From Chitinophaga pinensis (GTDB lineage Bacteria > Bacteroidota > Bacteroidia > UKL13-3), in NCBI GenBank assembly GCA_945898275.1, contig CAMDHZ010000022.1, positions 1 to 43,598 on the forward strand: DNA of 43,598 nt, written 5' to 3'. Positions 34,451 through 41,775 of this stretch are shown here, piece by piece (the first letter of the stretch is position 1; the number at the start of each line of letters is the position of its first letter). Position numbers and translations under genes: made by a program. The notes beneath the pieces are model-generated. The model was given only the letters and a program-made list of their open reading frames with translations. It had not been told where the DNA came from and made no database searches.

Positions 34451-35052
34451 AGTTAAAGTTAAGTCCAATTACAAACCTTTCTGACGCGCGTTTTGCAGCA
34501 GCCGCTGGTTTTCATTATATGGGTTTTTGTTTTGACCCAAATGCTGTTGATTTTTTGTTGCCTATTAAAGCGAAGGAGATTTTAGAATGGACAAGCGGTT
34601 CGCATTGTGTAGGAGAATTTGGTGACCAATCGGCGGAGGAAATCCAAGAAATTAGTGAACTTTTAGGCGTAGATGTTATTTTATTAGACAATCATATTTT
34701 ACCAGATGAATTAAGCCATTTCTCTAAGCCAATTATAAAAGTTATCGGTTTGAACCAAATGGATGAAGCGGCTGTCAAAAGAGAAATTGCGGCCTATTCA
34801 CCTTTTTGCGATGCCTTTCAACTCAATGCGCAAGGCATTTCTGTGGCTAACTTACTTTGGGTCAAACCGCTAACAGAAAGCTACAAAATAATATTGAACG
34901 TTGGCAATGATGCAAGCGCTATCAATGAAATTGATTCATTAATTTCTCCGTTTGCCATACACCTTCAAGCTGCTACAGAAGAACAAACAGGCATGCGCGA
35001 CTTTAGTGATTTAAACGCACTTTTAGAAGCAATTGGTGCCACACAAGTTTAG
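34447..35052 (+). CDS. TrpF-like (phosphoribosylanthranilate isomerase) pseudoenzyme
   Basis: The 201-aa beta/alpha-barrel protein aligns with TrpF in its first strands (KLSPITNLSDARFAAAAGFHYMGFCFDPNA, against KICGITNLEDA...GADAVGFVF) and at the end (PFAIHL near PFAVDV). The two residues TrpF needs are missing: the catalytic Cys is Ser6 and the catalytic Asp falls at Asn in FQLNAQ. The glycine-rich phosphate loop GGxGxxFDW is also lost. It therefore probably does not isomerise PRA. No other trp gene is nearby. It overlaps DUF2480 by 4 bp, and its stop lies 28 bp before the CvfB start. Its current role is unknown. Confidence 0.65.
   Translation: MKLKLSPITNLSDARFAAAAGFHYMGFCFDPNAVDFLLPIKAKEILEWTSGSHCVGEFGDQSAEEIQEISELLGVDVILLDNHILPDELSHFSKPIIKVIGLNQMDEAAVKREIAAYSPFCDAFQLNAQGISVANLLWVKPLTESYKIILNVGNDASAINEIDSLISPFAIHLQAATEEQTGMRDFSDLNALLEAIGATQV
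34747..34756 (-). repeat. Dispersed motif GGTTCAAACC
   Basis: Exact copy in the TrpF-like gene, read as GGT-TTG-AAC (Gly-Leu-Asn-Gln). Confidence 0.6.
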
Positions 35053-35079
35053 TTGTATATTTTAGCCTTTCTTTGCAAG

Positions 35080-35907
35080 ATGGATTTATTAGCAGGCGAT
35101 TGTTATTCTTTAAAGGTGGAAGCTATTGAAGCTACCCAATATATTTTAACTGGAAATATTCCAATGGCCATAGATAAATCAACGCCTAAAGCTAGAATTG
35201 GTGAGGTTTTGCAGGTATTTTTATATCATAATGGGCAAGCCGATTTAGTTGCAACCTTGGTTCAACCCAAAGCCAAAGTAGGCGATTTAGTTACCCTAAA
35301 AGTTAAGGAAATTAGCACAGCAGGTGCCTTTTTAGATTGGGGCTTACCTAAGGATTTATTAATCCCTCGCTCTTTTCATGAAGATGATTTGGAAGCAGGC
35401 GAATTATGTTTGGTTAAGGTGTTGCGCGATGCAAGGGATGGAAGAGTTTATGCCAAAGAAAAACTGGAAGGTGAAATTAGCAATGAAGTCTTGACCGTTA
35501 AAGAAAAAGAATCGGTAGAAATGCACGTTTACAAGCAAACAGACATTGGCTACCAAATGATTATCAATGGCAAGCATTTGGGAATTCTCCATAACAACGA
35601 AGTTTTCAAAGAACTATATGCCGGTGATAAGGTTTCTGGCTTTATCAAGAAAATTAAGCCTGATAATAAGATTGATGTAGTGCTAGGAAAACTTGGGCAT
35701 ACTAGAGTAGAGGATGAGGCGCAAGTAATTTTAAATGCTCTACAAGCCAACAAGGGCTTTTTGCCTTATCACGATAAAAGTCCTGCTGAAGAAATTATCC
35801 GTGTATTTGGCATGAGCAAAAGAACTTTTAAAATGACCCTTGGCGGATTGTACAAACAAAAACGTATTGTACTTTCGGAGGAGGGAATTAGATTGCTGGG
35901 TAAATAG
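35080..35907 (+). CDS. S1 RNA-binding protein, CvfB/YitL-like
   Basis: The product is about 275 aa with tandem S1-type OB folds (VGDLVTLKVKEISTAGAFLDWG, about 75-96, is the clearest) and a C-terminal winged helix (VFGMSKRTFKMTLGGLYKQKRI, then LSEEGIRLL). This is the domain plan of CvfB/YitL, RNA-binding proteins that affect virulence and gene expression in Firmicutes; the target RNA here is unknown. The open frame extends upstream to a TTG at 35053, but the ATG at 35080 begins right at the MDLLAGDCYSL start and lies exactly 4 nt after TTTCTTTG. I chose the ATG. Confidence 0.85.
   Translation: MDLLAGDCYSLKVEAIEATQYILTGNIPMAIDKSTPKARIGEVLQVFLYHNGQADLVATLVQPKAKVGDLVTLKVKEISTAGAFLDWGLPKDLLIPRSFHEDDLEAGELCLVKVLRDARDGRVYAKEKLEGEISNEVLTVKEKESVEMHVYKQTDIGYQMIINGKHLGILHNNEVFKELYAGDKVSGFIKKIKPDNKIDVVLGKLGHTRVEDEAQVILNALQANKGFLPYHDKSPAEEIIRVFGMSKRTFKMTLGGLYKQKRIVLSEEGIRLLGK
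35259..35268 (+). repeat. Dispersed motif GGTTCAACCC
   Basis: Exact copy in the CvfB-like gene, read as GTT-CAA-CCC (Val-Gln-Pro). Confidence 0.6.
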
Positions 35908-35934
35908 ATGAGAATTACCTATGAGAATTTTTTT

Positions 35935-36034
35935 CTTAACGCAAAGGTCACTAAGATTTTCGCAAAGAACGCTAAGGAGTTTTTCTTCATAAGCTTTGCG
36001 AACTTCGCGAAACCTTTGCGGAACTCTGCGTTTA
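35935..36034. repeat. Imperfect inverted repeat with CGCAAAG units between convergent genes
   Basis: Two arms of about 44 nt (35937-35980 and 35990-36034) pair imperfectly. Each arm contains about three degenerate direct units of the type CGCAAAG. The right arm overlaps the last codons of the aminotransferase-fold gene. The element could fold as a long hairpin and end both converging transcripts. Similar CGCAAAG-rich intergenic elements are, as I recall, common in many genomes and produce spurious short peptides such as NAKVTKIFAKNAKE. Confidence 0.65.
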
Positions 36035-37318
36035 CCCAATAGCTTTCTTCACCAAGGCTATAAAAGCATCTACTTCCTGGGTATTATTATAAATATGCGT
36101 GCTTACTCGCAAACTGTTGAGCCCATTTTCTTGCACTACCCTAATCCTAATTTTATTTTCAGCACAGGTTTTATAAAATGCGTTAAAGTCAACTCCCTTA
36201 ATTCTAAAGCCATTTATCGCAATTCTGGAGCGGTCTTCGGTTGGTGTAAGCAACTCAATTTTGTTTCCGCAGGAAAGTAATTGATCTTGTGTATATTTAC
36301 CTAAGTAGGCAATGCGTTCATAAATAGATTGCAGGCCAATTGTTTCAATAAATTGAATAGCAGCTTCAACACCTTTATATAGTCCCAAAGATTGAGACCC
36401 TCCATAATAGCGGTGAGCACTGTCTGCATAATCTCCAGTTTGTATAGGTTGCGAAGCCATATTCCATTTGGCATTATCACTGCCTCCACCAACAAATTTT
36501 GCTTGCAAAGTATTTTGAAATTCTTTTTTCACGTACAAAAATCCAGTCCCTTTGGGTCCAAGCATCCATTTATGAGAGCAAGATGCATAGGCGTCACATC
36601 CCATATCATGCAAGTCGAGTGGCATCATCCCAGGCCCATGTGCCCCATCTATAAATGCATACAAGCCCATAGATTTGGCCCATTCGCAAATTTCTTTCAC
36701 TGGAAAAATTTGTCCCTGTGTACACGGAATATGTGGCAATGCAATGGCCTTAGTTTTTTTGGTGTAGGCCGCTTTAACATTGGCTAAAGTTTGTTCTGCG
36801 GTTTGGCTCGGGTTTACTGCTTTTACAACAATGCCATCTATTCTTTGGCGGGTAAGCCAAGGAAAAGCATTTCCCACATGTTCGTGGGTGCTCATTATTA
36901 CTTCATCACCACGTTTAAATGGTAGTCCCCAACAAACAATGTTAATTCCGTCAGTTACATTTCTAGTTAAAGCAATTTCATTTTCATTGGCCCCAACAAA
37001 TTTTGCCAAAGCAGCTTGCGTATTTTCCCAACCGCCATAAGCGCCGTTTACATCTCCTTCCATCATGCCTTTGTGCACTGCGTCTATTACAGGGTAAGGG
37101 GAAGGTCCCATGGTTCCATTGTTTAAGTAAATACTGTTTTTGTTTAAGGGAAATTGCGCCCTCACTTGCTGCCAAAATTTTTCGTCTGTTGCAGACACCG
37201 GACTAGTTTGTGTAGCAAGGTTTGGGTAGCTTTGGCTTAAACCAAATTGTGGATATGCCAATACTCCTGCAAGTCCAGCAGCTCCATTTTTAAGGAAATT
37301 TCTTCTTGAGGCACACAT
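36032..37318 (-). CDS. Tat-exported class V aminotransferase-fold protein
   Basis: The 428-aa product begins with a twin-arginine signal (ASRRNFLKNGAAGLAGVLAY), so it is folded with its PLP cofactor before export to the periplasm. The fold-type I core shows the PLP-binding Asp224 in AFIDGAHGPG and the Schiff-base Lys250 in SCSHKWMLGPKG. It resembles the isopenicillin-N epimerase/cysteine desulfurase-like group. The substrate is not evident; no sulphur or penicillin gene is near. It converges on the CvfB-like gene and faces away from anmK, with 86 bp between starts. Tat-exported PLP enzymes are uncommon, which is noted as a finding. Confidence 0.85.
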   Translation of the reverse strand: MCASRRNFLKNGAAGLAGVLAYPQFGLSQSYPNLATQTSPVSATDEKFWQQVRAQFPLNKNSIYLNNGTMGPSPYPVIDAVHKGMMEGDVNGAYGGWENTQAALAKFVGANENEIALTRNVTDGINIVCWGLPFKRGDEVIMSTHEHVGNAFPWLTRQRIDGIVVKAVNPSQTAEQTLANVKAAYTKKTKAIALPHIPCTQGQIFPVKEICEWAKSMGLYAFIDGAHGPGMMPLDLHDMGCDAYASCSHKWMLGPKGTGFLYVKKEFQNTLQAKFVGGGSDNAKWNMASQPIQTGDYADSAHRYYGGSQSLGLYKGVEAAIQFIETIGLQSIYERIAYLGKYTQDQLLSCGNKIELLTPTEDRSRIAINGFRIKGVDFNAFYKTCAENKIRIRVVQENGLNSLRVSTHIYNNTQEVDAFIALVKKAIG

Positions 37319-37404
37319 AATGCATTGATTTAAAGTACAAGGTATAAACTTTTTCTAATAATCGCTGCAATTCTCCTAATTTCGCCGTCACTTTTGTGGC
37401 CGGA

Positions 37405-38487
37405 ATGAAAAACAAGTATCGGGTAATTGGGTTAATGAGCGGTTCTTCCATGGATGGGGTAGATATTGCTTGTTGCGAATTTGAGTTTTCGGCCGAAAAA
37501 TGGCATTGGAAAATTATAGAAGCCAATACCATTCCTTATTCCGAACAATGGCGCGTAAGATTGGCTTATTTGAACCAACAGTCTGCAGAGAACTTTCATA
37601 AAACACATGTTTTTTACGGGCATTATTTAGGCCTATTGGTTAAAGATTTTATAACCACACATCAATTATCTGCAGATTTTGTGGCCTCACACGGACACAC
37701 CATTTTTCATAGACCAGAACTTGGCTACACTGCTCAAATTGGTGATGGGGCAGCTATAAGTGCCATATGTGGTTTGCCTGTTGTATCTGATTTCAGGAGC
37801 ATGGATTTGGCGCTAAAAGGGCAAGGTGCGCCACTAGTGCCAGTTGGAGATGTACTTTTGTTTGGCGAATACGACGCCTGTCTTAATTTAGGTGGGATTT
37901 CTAATATCTCTTACCAAAAAGATGGAAAGTTGATTGCTTATGATATTTCACCATGTAATATTGTTTTGAACCGAGTGGCGCGCTGGCTTGGAATGCCTTA
38001 TGATGCGGATGGGCAATTGGCTGCATCTGCTGAAGTTGACCCAGATTTGTTAGGCGAACTCAATGATTTGCCTTATTATTCTTATCAAGGTGCTAAGTCA
38101 TTGGGCAGAGAATGGATTAATGAAGAATTTTGGCCAGTTGTAAAAATGTACACTGATATTTCGGAGGCAGAAAAAATGGCCACTTTAAATTTTCATATTG
38201 CAAAACAAATAGCAAATATTGTTAATAGATTAGGGTTGAACCGAGTGTTGGTTACAGGAGGTGGAGCCTTTAATAAGACACTACTAACAAATCTTGGTTC
38301 AAACAGTAATGCTATATTTGACATACCTAAAGCAGAATTGGTGAATTTTAAAGAAGCCTTAATTTTTGCTTTTTTAGGAGTACTTAGAATTAGAAATCAA
38401 GAAAATGTATTGAGTAGTGTAACTGGCGCTAAACATAATCATGTGGCTGGTGCACTTTACGGAAATTTTAACTCACTTATAAATTAA
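37405..38487 (+). CDS. anmK: Anhydro-N-acetylmuramic acid kinase
   Basis: The 360-aa enzyme opens and phosphorylates 1,6-anhydroMurNAc during peptidoglycan recycling, giving MurNAc-6-phosphate. Signatures are VIGLMSGSSMDGVD at the N-terminus, HGHTIFHRPE, CLNLGGISNIS and VTGGGAFN near the C-terminus. Length is normal. I chose ATG 37405, since the GTG three codons earlier (37396) overlaps a promoter-like CACTTTTG. The partner etherase murQ is not in the window. The Glu/Leu dehydrogenase gene starts 11 bp after its stop, probably in the same operon. Confidence 0.95.
   Translation: MKNKYRVIGLMSGSSMDGVDIACCEFEFSAEKWHWKIIEANTIPYSEQWRVRLAYLNQQSAENFHKTHVFYGHYLGLLVKDFITTHQLSADFVASHGHTIFHRPELGYTAQIGDGAAISAICGLPVVSDFRSMDLALKGQGAPLVPVGDVLLFGEYDACLNLGGISNISYQKDGKLIAYDISPCNIVLNRVARWLGMPYDADGQLAASAEVDPDLLGELNDLPYYSYQGAKSLGREWINEEFWPVVKMYTDISEAEKMATLNFHIAKQIANIVNRLGLNRVLVTGGGAFNKTLLTNLGSNSNAIFDIPKAELVNFKEALIFAFLGVLRIRNQENVLSSVTGAKHNHVAGALYGNFNSLIN
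38233..38242 (-). repeat. Dispersed motif GGTTCAACCC
   Basis: Exact copy in anmK, read on the plus strand as GGG-TTG-AAC (Gly-Leu-Asn-Arg). Confidence 0.6.
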
Positions 38488-38498
38488 ATAGAAGAAGT

Positions 38499-39734
38499 AT
38501 GCAATTACAAAAGCTGATTAAGAAATACGAAGAAAAACAGCCAGAGATTGTTTTTGAATGGAAAGACACCGAAACTGAAGCTGAAGGCTGGATTGTCATT
38601 AACTCTTTAAGAGGTGGTGCTGCTGGTGGTGGAACGCGCATGCGTAAAGGCCTTAATAAACACGAGGTAACCTCCTTGGCTAAAACCATGGAAATTAAGT
38701 TTACGGTTGCTGGTCCTGCTATTGGTGGCGCAAAGTCGGGTATCAATTTCGACCCAGCTGATTCAAGAAAAAAAGGTGTTCTAGAACGCTGGTACAAGGC
38801 GGTTGATCCTATATTAAAAGCATATTACGGCACAGGCGGTGATTTAAACGTAGATGAAATTCATGAAGTAATACCAATTACCGAAAAGAATGGCCTAATG
38901 CATCCACAAGAAGGCGTGGTAAATGGACATTTTAAAGCAGACCCTTCTAGCAAGGCTGCACGCATTCAAAACTTAAGAACAGGAGTTTCTAAAGTAATTG
39001 CAGATGATAGATTTGTGCCTGTATTAGATAAAAATCTTTTGGTTGCAGATATGATTACCGGCTTTGGTGTTGCCGAAGCAGTAAGGCATTACTACAGCAT
39101 TTGGGGCGGAAATGTTAACTATAAACGCGCGATTATTCAAGGCTGGGGAAATGTAGGGGCTGCGGCTGCTTATTACTTAAGTTTATATGGCGTCTTAATT
39201 GTGGGTATCATAGATAGAAATGGTGGTTTAATAAAGCCTATCGGTTTTAGTAAAGACGAAATCAAAGATTTGTTCTTAAGCAAACAAGGAAACACTTTGG
39301 TTCATCCAGAAATGATGAGCTTTGAAGAAGTAAATGAAAAGATTTGGGAGGTAGGAGCAGAAATTTTTGTACCTGCAGCCGCTTCAAGGTTGGTTACCAA
39401 AGAGCAAGTAGACAAAATGAAAGACAATGAGCTAGAAGTTATTTCTTGTGGCGCCAATGTTCCTTTTGCAGATACTGAAATATTCTTAGGTCCAATTGCG
39501 AATTATACAGACGACCAAGTTGCGATAATCCCAGATTATATTGCAAATTGTGGTATGGCGAGAGTTTTTGCTTACTGCATGGGTGAGGAAAAAGTTGATT
39601 TATCAGATGAAGCAATTTTTAAAGATGCTTCTAAAACCATTTGGCAAGCTTTGATGCGTTTGCACCAATTTAACCCAAAACACAAAGGCCTTTTGAAGAA
39701 AGGACTTGAAATGGCGATGATTAGTTTGGTATAA
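38499..39734 (+). CDS. Glu/Leu/Phe/Val dehydrogenase
   Basis: The 411-aa NAD(P)-dependent amino-acid dehydrogenase performs reversible oxidative deamination. Two family lysines are present (Lys67 in MEIKFTVAG and Lys79 in GGAKSGINFDP), with an Asp in GTGGDLNVDE (115) and a Rossmann motif QGWGNVGAAAAYY. The glycine-rich RGGAAGGGTRMRKG near residue 38 is a substrate-site loop typical of this group. Whether it uses Glu or branched-chain amino acids cannot be told by eye. It is 11 bp after anmK and probably co-transcribed. The following mscS gene has its own promoter. Confidence 0.93.
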   Translation: MQLQKLIKKYEEKQPEIVFEWKDTETEAEGWIVINSLRGGAAGGGTRMRKGLNKHEVTSLAKTMEIKFTVAGPAIGGAKSGINFDPADSRKKGVLERWYKAVDPILKAYYGTGGDLNVDEIHEVIPITEKNGLMHPQEGVVNGHFKADPSSKAARIQNLRTGVSKVIADDRFVPVLDKNLLVADMITGFGVAEAVRHYYSIWGGNVNYKRAIIQGWGNVGAAAAYYLSLYGVLIVGIIDRNGGLIKPIGFSKDEIKDLFLSKQGNTLVHPEMMSFEEVNEKIWEVGAEIFVPAAASRLVTKEQVDKMKDNELEVISCGANVPFADTEIFLGPIANYTDDQVAIIPDYIANCGMARVFAYCMGEEKVDLSDEAIFKDASKTIWQALMRLHQFNPKHKGLLKKGLEMAMISLV

Positions 39735-39758
39735 GTATTTTTCATATGGCTATCTTTG
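39725..39758 (+). promoter_or_regulatory. Putative promoter of mscS gene
   Basis: TTTG (39725-39728, inside the last codons of the dehydrogenase gene) and TATCTTTG (39751-39758) are 22 bp apart. The -7 box ends exactly 4 nt before the mscS ATG, predicting a leaderless transcript. Confidence 0.6.
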
Positions 39759-39762
39759 GAAA

Positions 39763-40851
39763 ATGGATTTGGAAATACTCAAATTTGATTTCTTAGGGAA
39801 CAGCGTTCGTAATTGGGCACTTTGCTTAAGTATTTTAGCTGGCACTTTGGTGTTGAACCGATTGTTAGCTAAAATACTTTCTTTATTGTCATATCGGTTT
39901 TTTAGGAAGTTTGCTCGGCAGAATTTTTATGGCAAATTTTATGAATTGCTGCATAAACCATTTATTATGTTGGTTAATTTAGTGGCACTTTATATAGCTT
40001 TTTACAAGTTGGATTTTCCAGCCGATTGGGAGTTTGCAAAAGTGGGAGAGTTTGGCATTAGATGGATGATAAAAACCGGATTTGTTATTGCAGTAATTTC
40101 TGCAATAACTGCATTGTTTCTTCGTGGTGCTGAGTTTATGGAGTTTGTTTACCAAAATTTAGAAGACGCCTCGATATCACCAGATTTGGCTACATTTATC
40201 AGGAGATTTTCACAAGTTGGAATTTACATCAGTAGTTTTTTTATCATTTTAAGTGAGGCATTCCATGTAAACATTGCTGCGCTGATTGCTGGTTTAGGGA
40301 TTGGAGGTTTGGCAATCGCTTTAGCTGCTCAAGATACACTTGCCAACCTAATTGGTTCTTTTATCATTTATTTAGATAAACCTTTCAAGGTGGGCGAAAT
40401 TGTAGAAATTGACGAAATAAGAGGGGTTGTAGAAAAAATTGGTTTTAGGACCACACGCATCAGAACCATGGATAGGTCTTTATTAATCATTCCTAATAAG
40501 AAAATTATAGATTCTAACCTTAATAATATCTCTCAAAGCAATCAGCGCAGAATTAAGTTTAACCTAGAATTAACCTATCAAAGTAAGCCAAATGATGTTT
40601 TGAATATAATTGAAGAGATAAAGCAGGCCATTCAGGCGGAGAATCCAATAACAGCCCCTGAAATGACAGTTAGGTTTGCAGATTTTTCTAGTAGTTCGCT
40701 AGTGTTAATGGTCATCTATTTTGTTAACTCAAACGACTACGAATTAATGATTGAGGTGAAGGAGAAAATCAATGTAAAAATTATGGATATCGTTGACCAT
40801 TACGGTTGCGAATTCGCCTATCCAACACAAACCATTTTTCTTCAAAAATAA
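39763..40851 (+). CDS. Small-conductance mechanosensitive channel (MscS family)
   Basis: The 362-aa inner-membrane channel opens under hypo-osmotic stress. Five hydrophobic helices are visible (about 17-35, 68-82, 101-121, 151-165, 170-190). The pore-lining helix and gating hinge match the MscS signature (AALIAGLGIGGLAIALAAQ, then DTLANLIGSFIIYLDKPF). A cytoplasmic beta domain (VGEIVEIDEIRGVVEKIGFRTT) follows. The ATG is preceded 4 nt upstream by TATCTTTG, so the message is likely leaderless. It converges with the PNP gene with a single base between the stops. Confidence 0.93.
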   Translation: MDLEILKFDFLGNSVRNWALCLSILAGTLVLNRLLAKILSLLSYRFFRKFARQNFYGKFYELLHKPFIMLVNLVALYIAFYKLDFPADWEFAKVGEFGIRWMIKTGFVIAVISAITALFLRGAEFMEFVYQNLEDASISPDLATFIRRFSQVGIYISSFFIILSEAFHVNIAALIAGLGIGGLAIALAAQDTLANLIGSFIIYLDKPFKVGEIVEIDEIRGVVEKIGFRTTRIRTMDRSLLIIPNKKIIDSNLNNISQSNQRRIKFNLELTYQSKPNDVLNIIEEIKQAIQAENPITAPEMTVRFADFSSSSLVLMVIYFVNSNDYELMIEVKEKINVKIMDIVDHYGCEFAYPTQTIFLQK

Positions 40852-40852
40852 A

Positions 40853-41674
40853 TTAAAGTTGTTTTACCCACTCACAAACGAGTTGGCTCAAAACGATTTC
40901 TGATTTCGCTGCCACTGCAAGAATGTCTTCTAGTTTAGCAGGTTTTAGATTATCAGGGTTACATTCATCTGTTAGCACCGAGATTGCTGCTACTTTCATA
41001 CCCATGTGTACTGCTGCAATTACTTCCGGAACTGTACTCATTCCAATGGCATCAGCTCCAATTCTTTGCAGATATCTGTATTCAGCGCGGGTTTCGAGCA
41101 TAGGCCCGGTCATGGCGGCATAAACACCTTTTCTTAATTGTATTCCAATAGCCGATGCAATAGCCTCAAACGTTTGGTTCAAACCAAAATCATAAGGCGC
41201 ACTCATGTCTGGAAATCTTGGTCCTAATTCTGAAATGTTTTTTCCAATTAAAGGATTAACAGGCAAAAGATTGATATGGTCATCTAGCAACATTAAATCT
41301 CCTTTGTTCCAAGAAAGGTTGAGCAAACCTGCAGCGTTAGATAAGAAAATTACATTTATCCCTAATTGATGCATAACTCTGATGGGCAACACAATTTGTT
41401 CCATTGAATAACCTTCATAGAAGTGGAATCGGCCTTGCATGGCCAATACTTTTTTACCCATTAGGTTACCAAAAAGCAATTTACCTGCATGAGATTCGAC
41501 GGTTGAAACTGGAAAATGAGGAATATCTGCATAGGAAACACTTTTTTCAATATTTATTTTGGTTGCCAAATTCCCTAAACCTGTTCCAAGTACAATACCC
41601 AAAGTGGCGCCAGATAACCCTTTAGATACTAGGAAATCTGCTGCTATTTTTACTTTTTCTAAATCGCTAATCAT
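40853..41674 (-). CDS. Purine nucleoside phosphorylase
   Basis: The 273-aa trimeric-type PNP cleaves inosine and guanosine with phosphate to a base and ribose-1-phosphate. Motifs are GIVLGTGLGNLA, ESHAGKLLFG, QGRFHFYEGYSMEQ, FLSNAAG, MTGPMLETRAEYRYL and DAIGMSTVPEV, all typical of the PunA group. Length is normal. It is transcribed away from purF, with 101 bp between the starts, so the two purine genes share a divergent control region. Its end touches mscS. Confidence 0.95.
   Translation of the reverse strand: MISDLEKVKIAADFLVSKGLSGATLGIVLGTGLGNLATKINIEKSVSYADIPHFPVSTVESHAGKLLFGNLMGKKVLAMQGRFHFYEGYSMEQIVLPIRVMHQLGINVIFLSNAAGLLNLSWNKGDLMLLDDHINLLPVNPLIGKNISELGPRFPDMSAPYDFGLNQTFEAIASAIGIQLRKGVYAAMTGPMLETRAEYRYLQRIGADAIGMSTVPEVIAAVHMGMKVAAISVLTDECNPDNLKPAKLEDILAVAAKSEIVLSQLVCEWVKQL
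41176..41185 (+). repeat. Dispersed motif GGTTCAAACC
   Basis: Exact copy in the PNP gene, read as GGT-TTG-AAC (Gly-Leu-Asn-Gln). It also forms the symmetric TTTGGTTCAAACCAAA. Confidence 0.6.
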
Positions 41675-41733
41675 CTATCAATTATAGAGATTCTTGCAAA
41701 TTGTAGCAACTGTAAATTTAGAGGCTCTCATAC

Positions 41734-41765
41734 ATTGCGCGCTTTAGAATAAGTGCTTATCTTTG
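41734..41765 (+). promoter_or_regulatory. Putative promoter of purF
   Basis: ATTG (41734-41737) and TATCTTTG (41758-41765) are separated by 20 bp, the preferred Bacteroidota spacing. The ATG follows 10 bp after the -7 box, so the leader is only about 6 nt. Confidence 0.55.
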
Positions 41766-41775
41766 TTTACTTTTT

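Noticed and set aside
35908-36042. Short frame of the type FFLNAKVTKIFAKNAKEFFF after the CvfB-like gene
   Set aside because: It is a translation of the CGCAAAG inverted repeat, a known source of spurious peptides, and not a gene.
36392-36787. Plus-strand frame of 131 codons
   Set aside because: It lies wholly antisense within the aminotransferase-fold gene, whose protein has clear family motifs.
656-41185. The GGTTCAAMCC copies as transposon ends or target duplications
   Set aside because: The copies lie inside intact reading frames of housekeeping genes, alone and without transposase genes or paired spacing.
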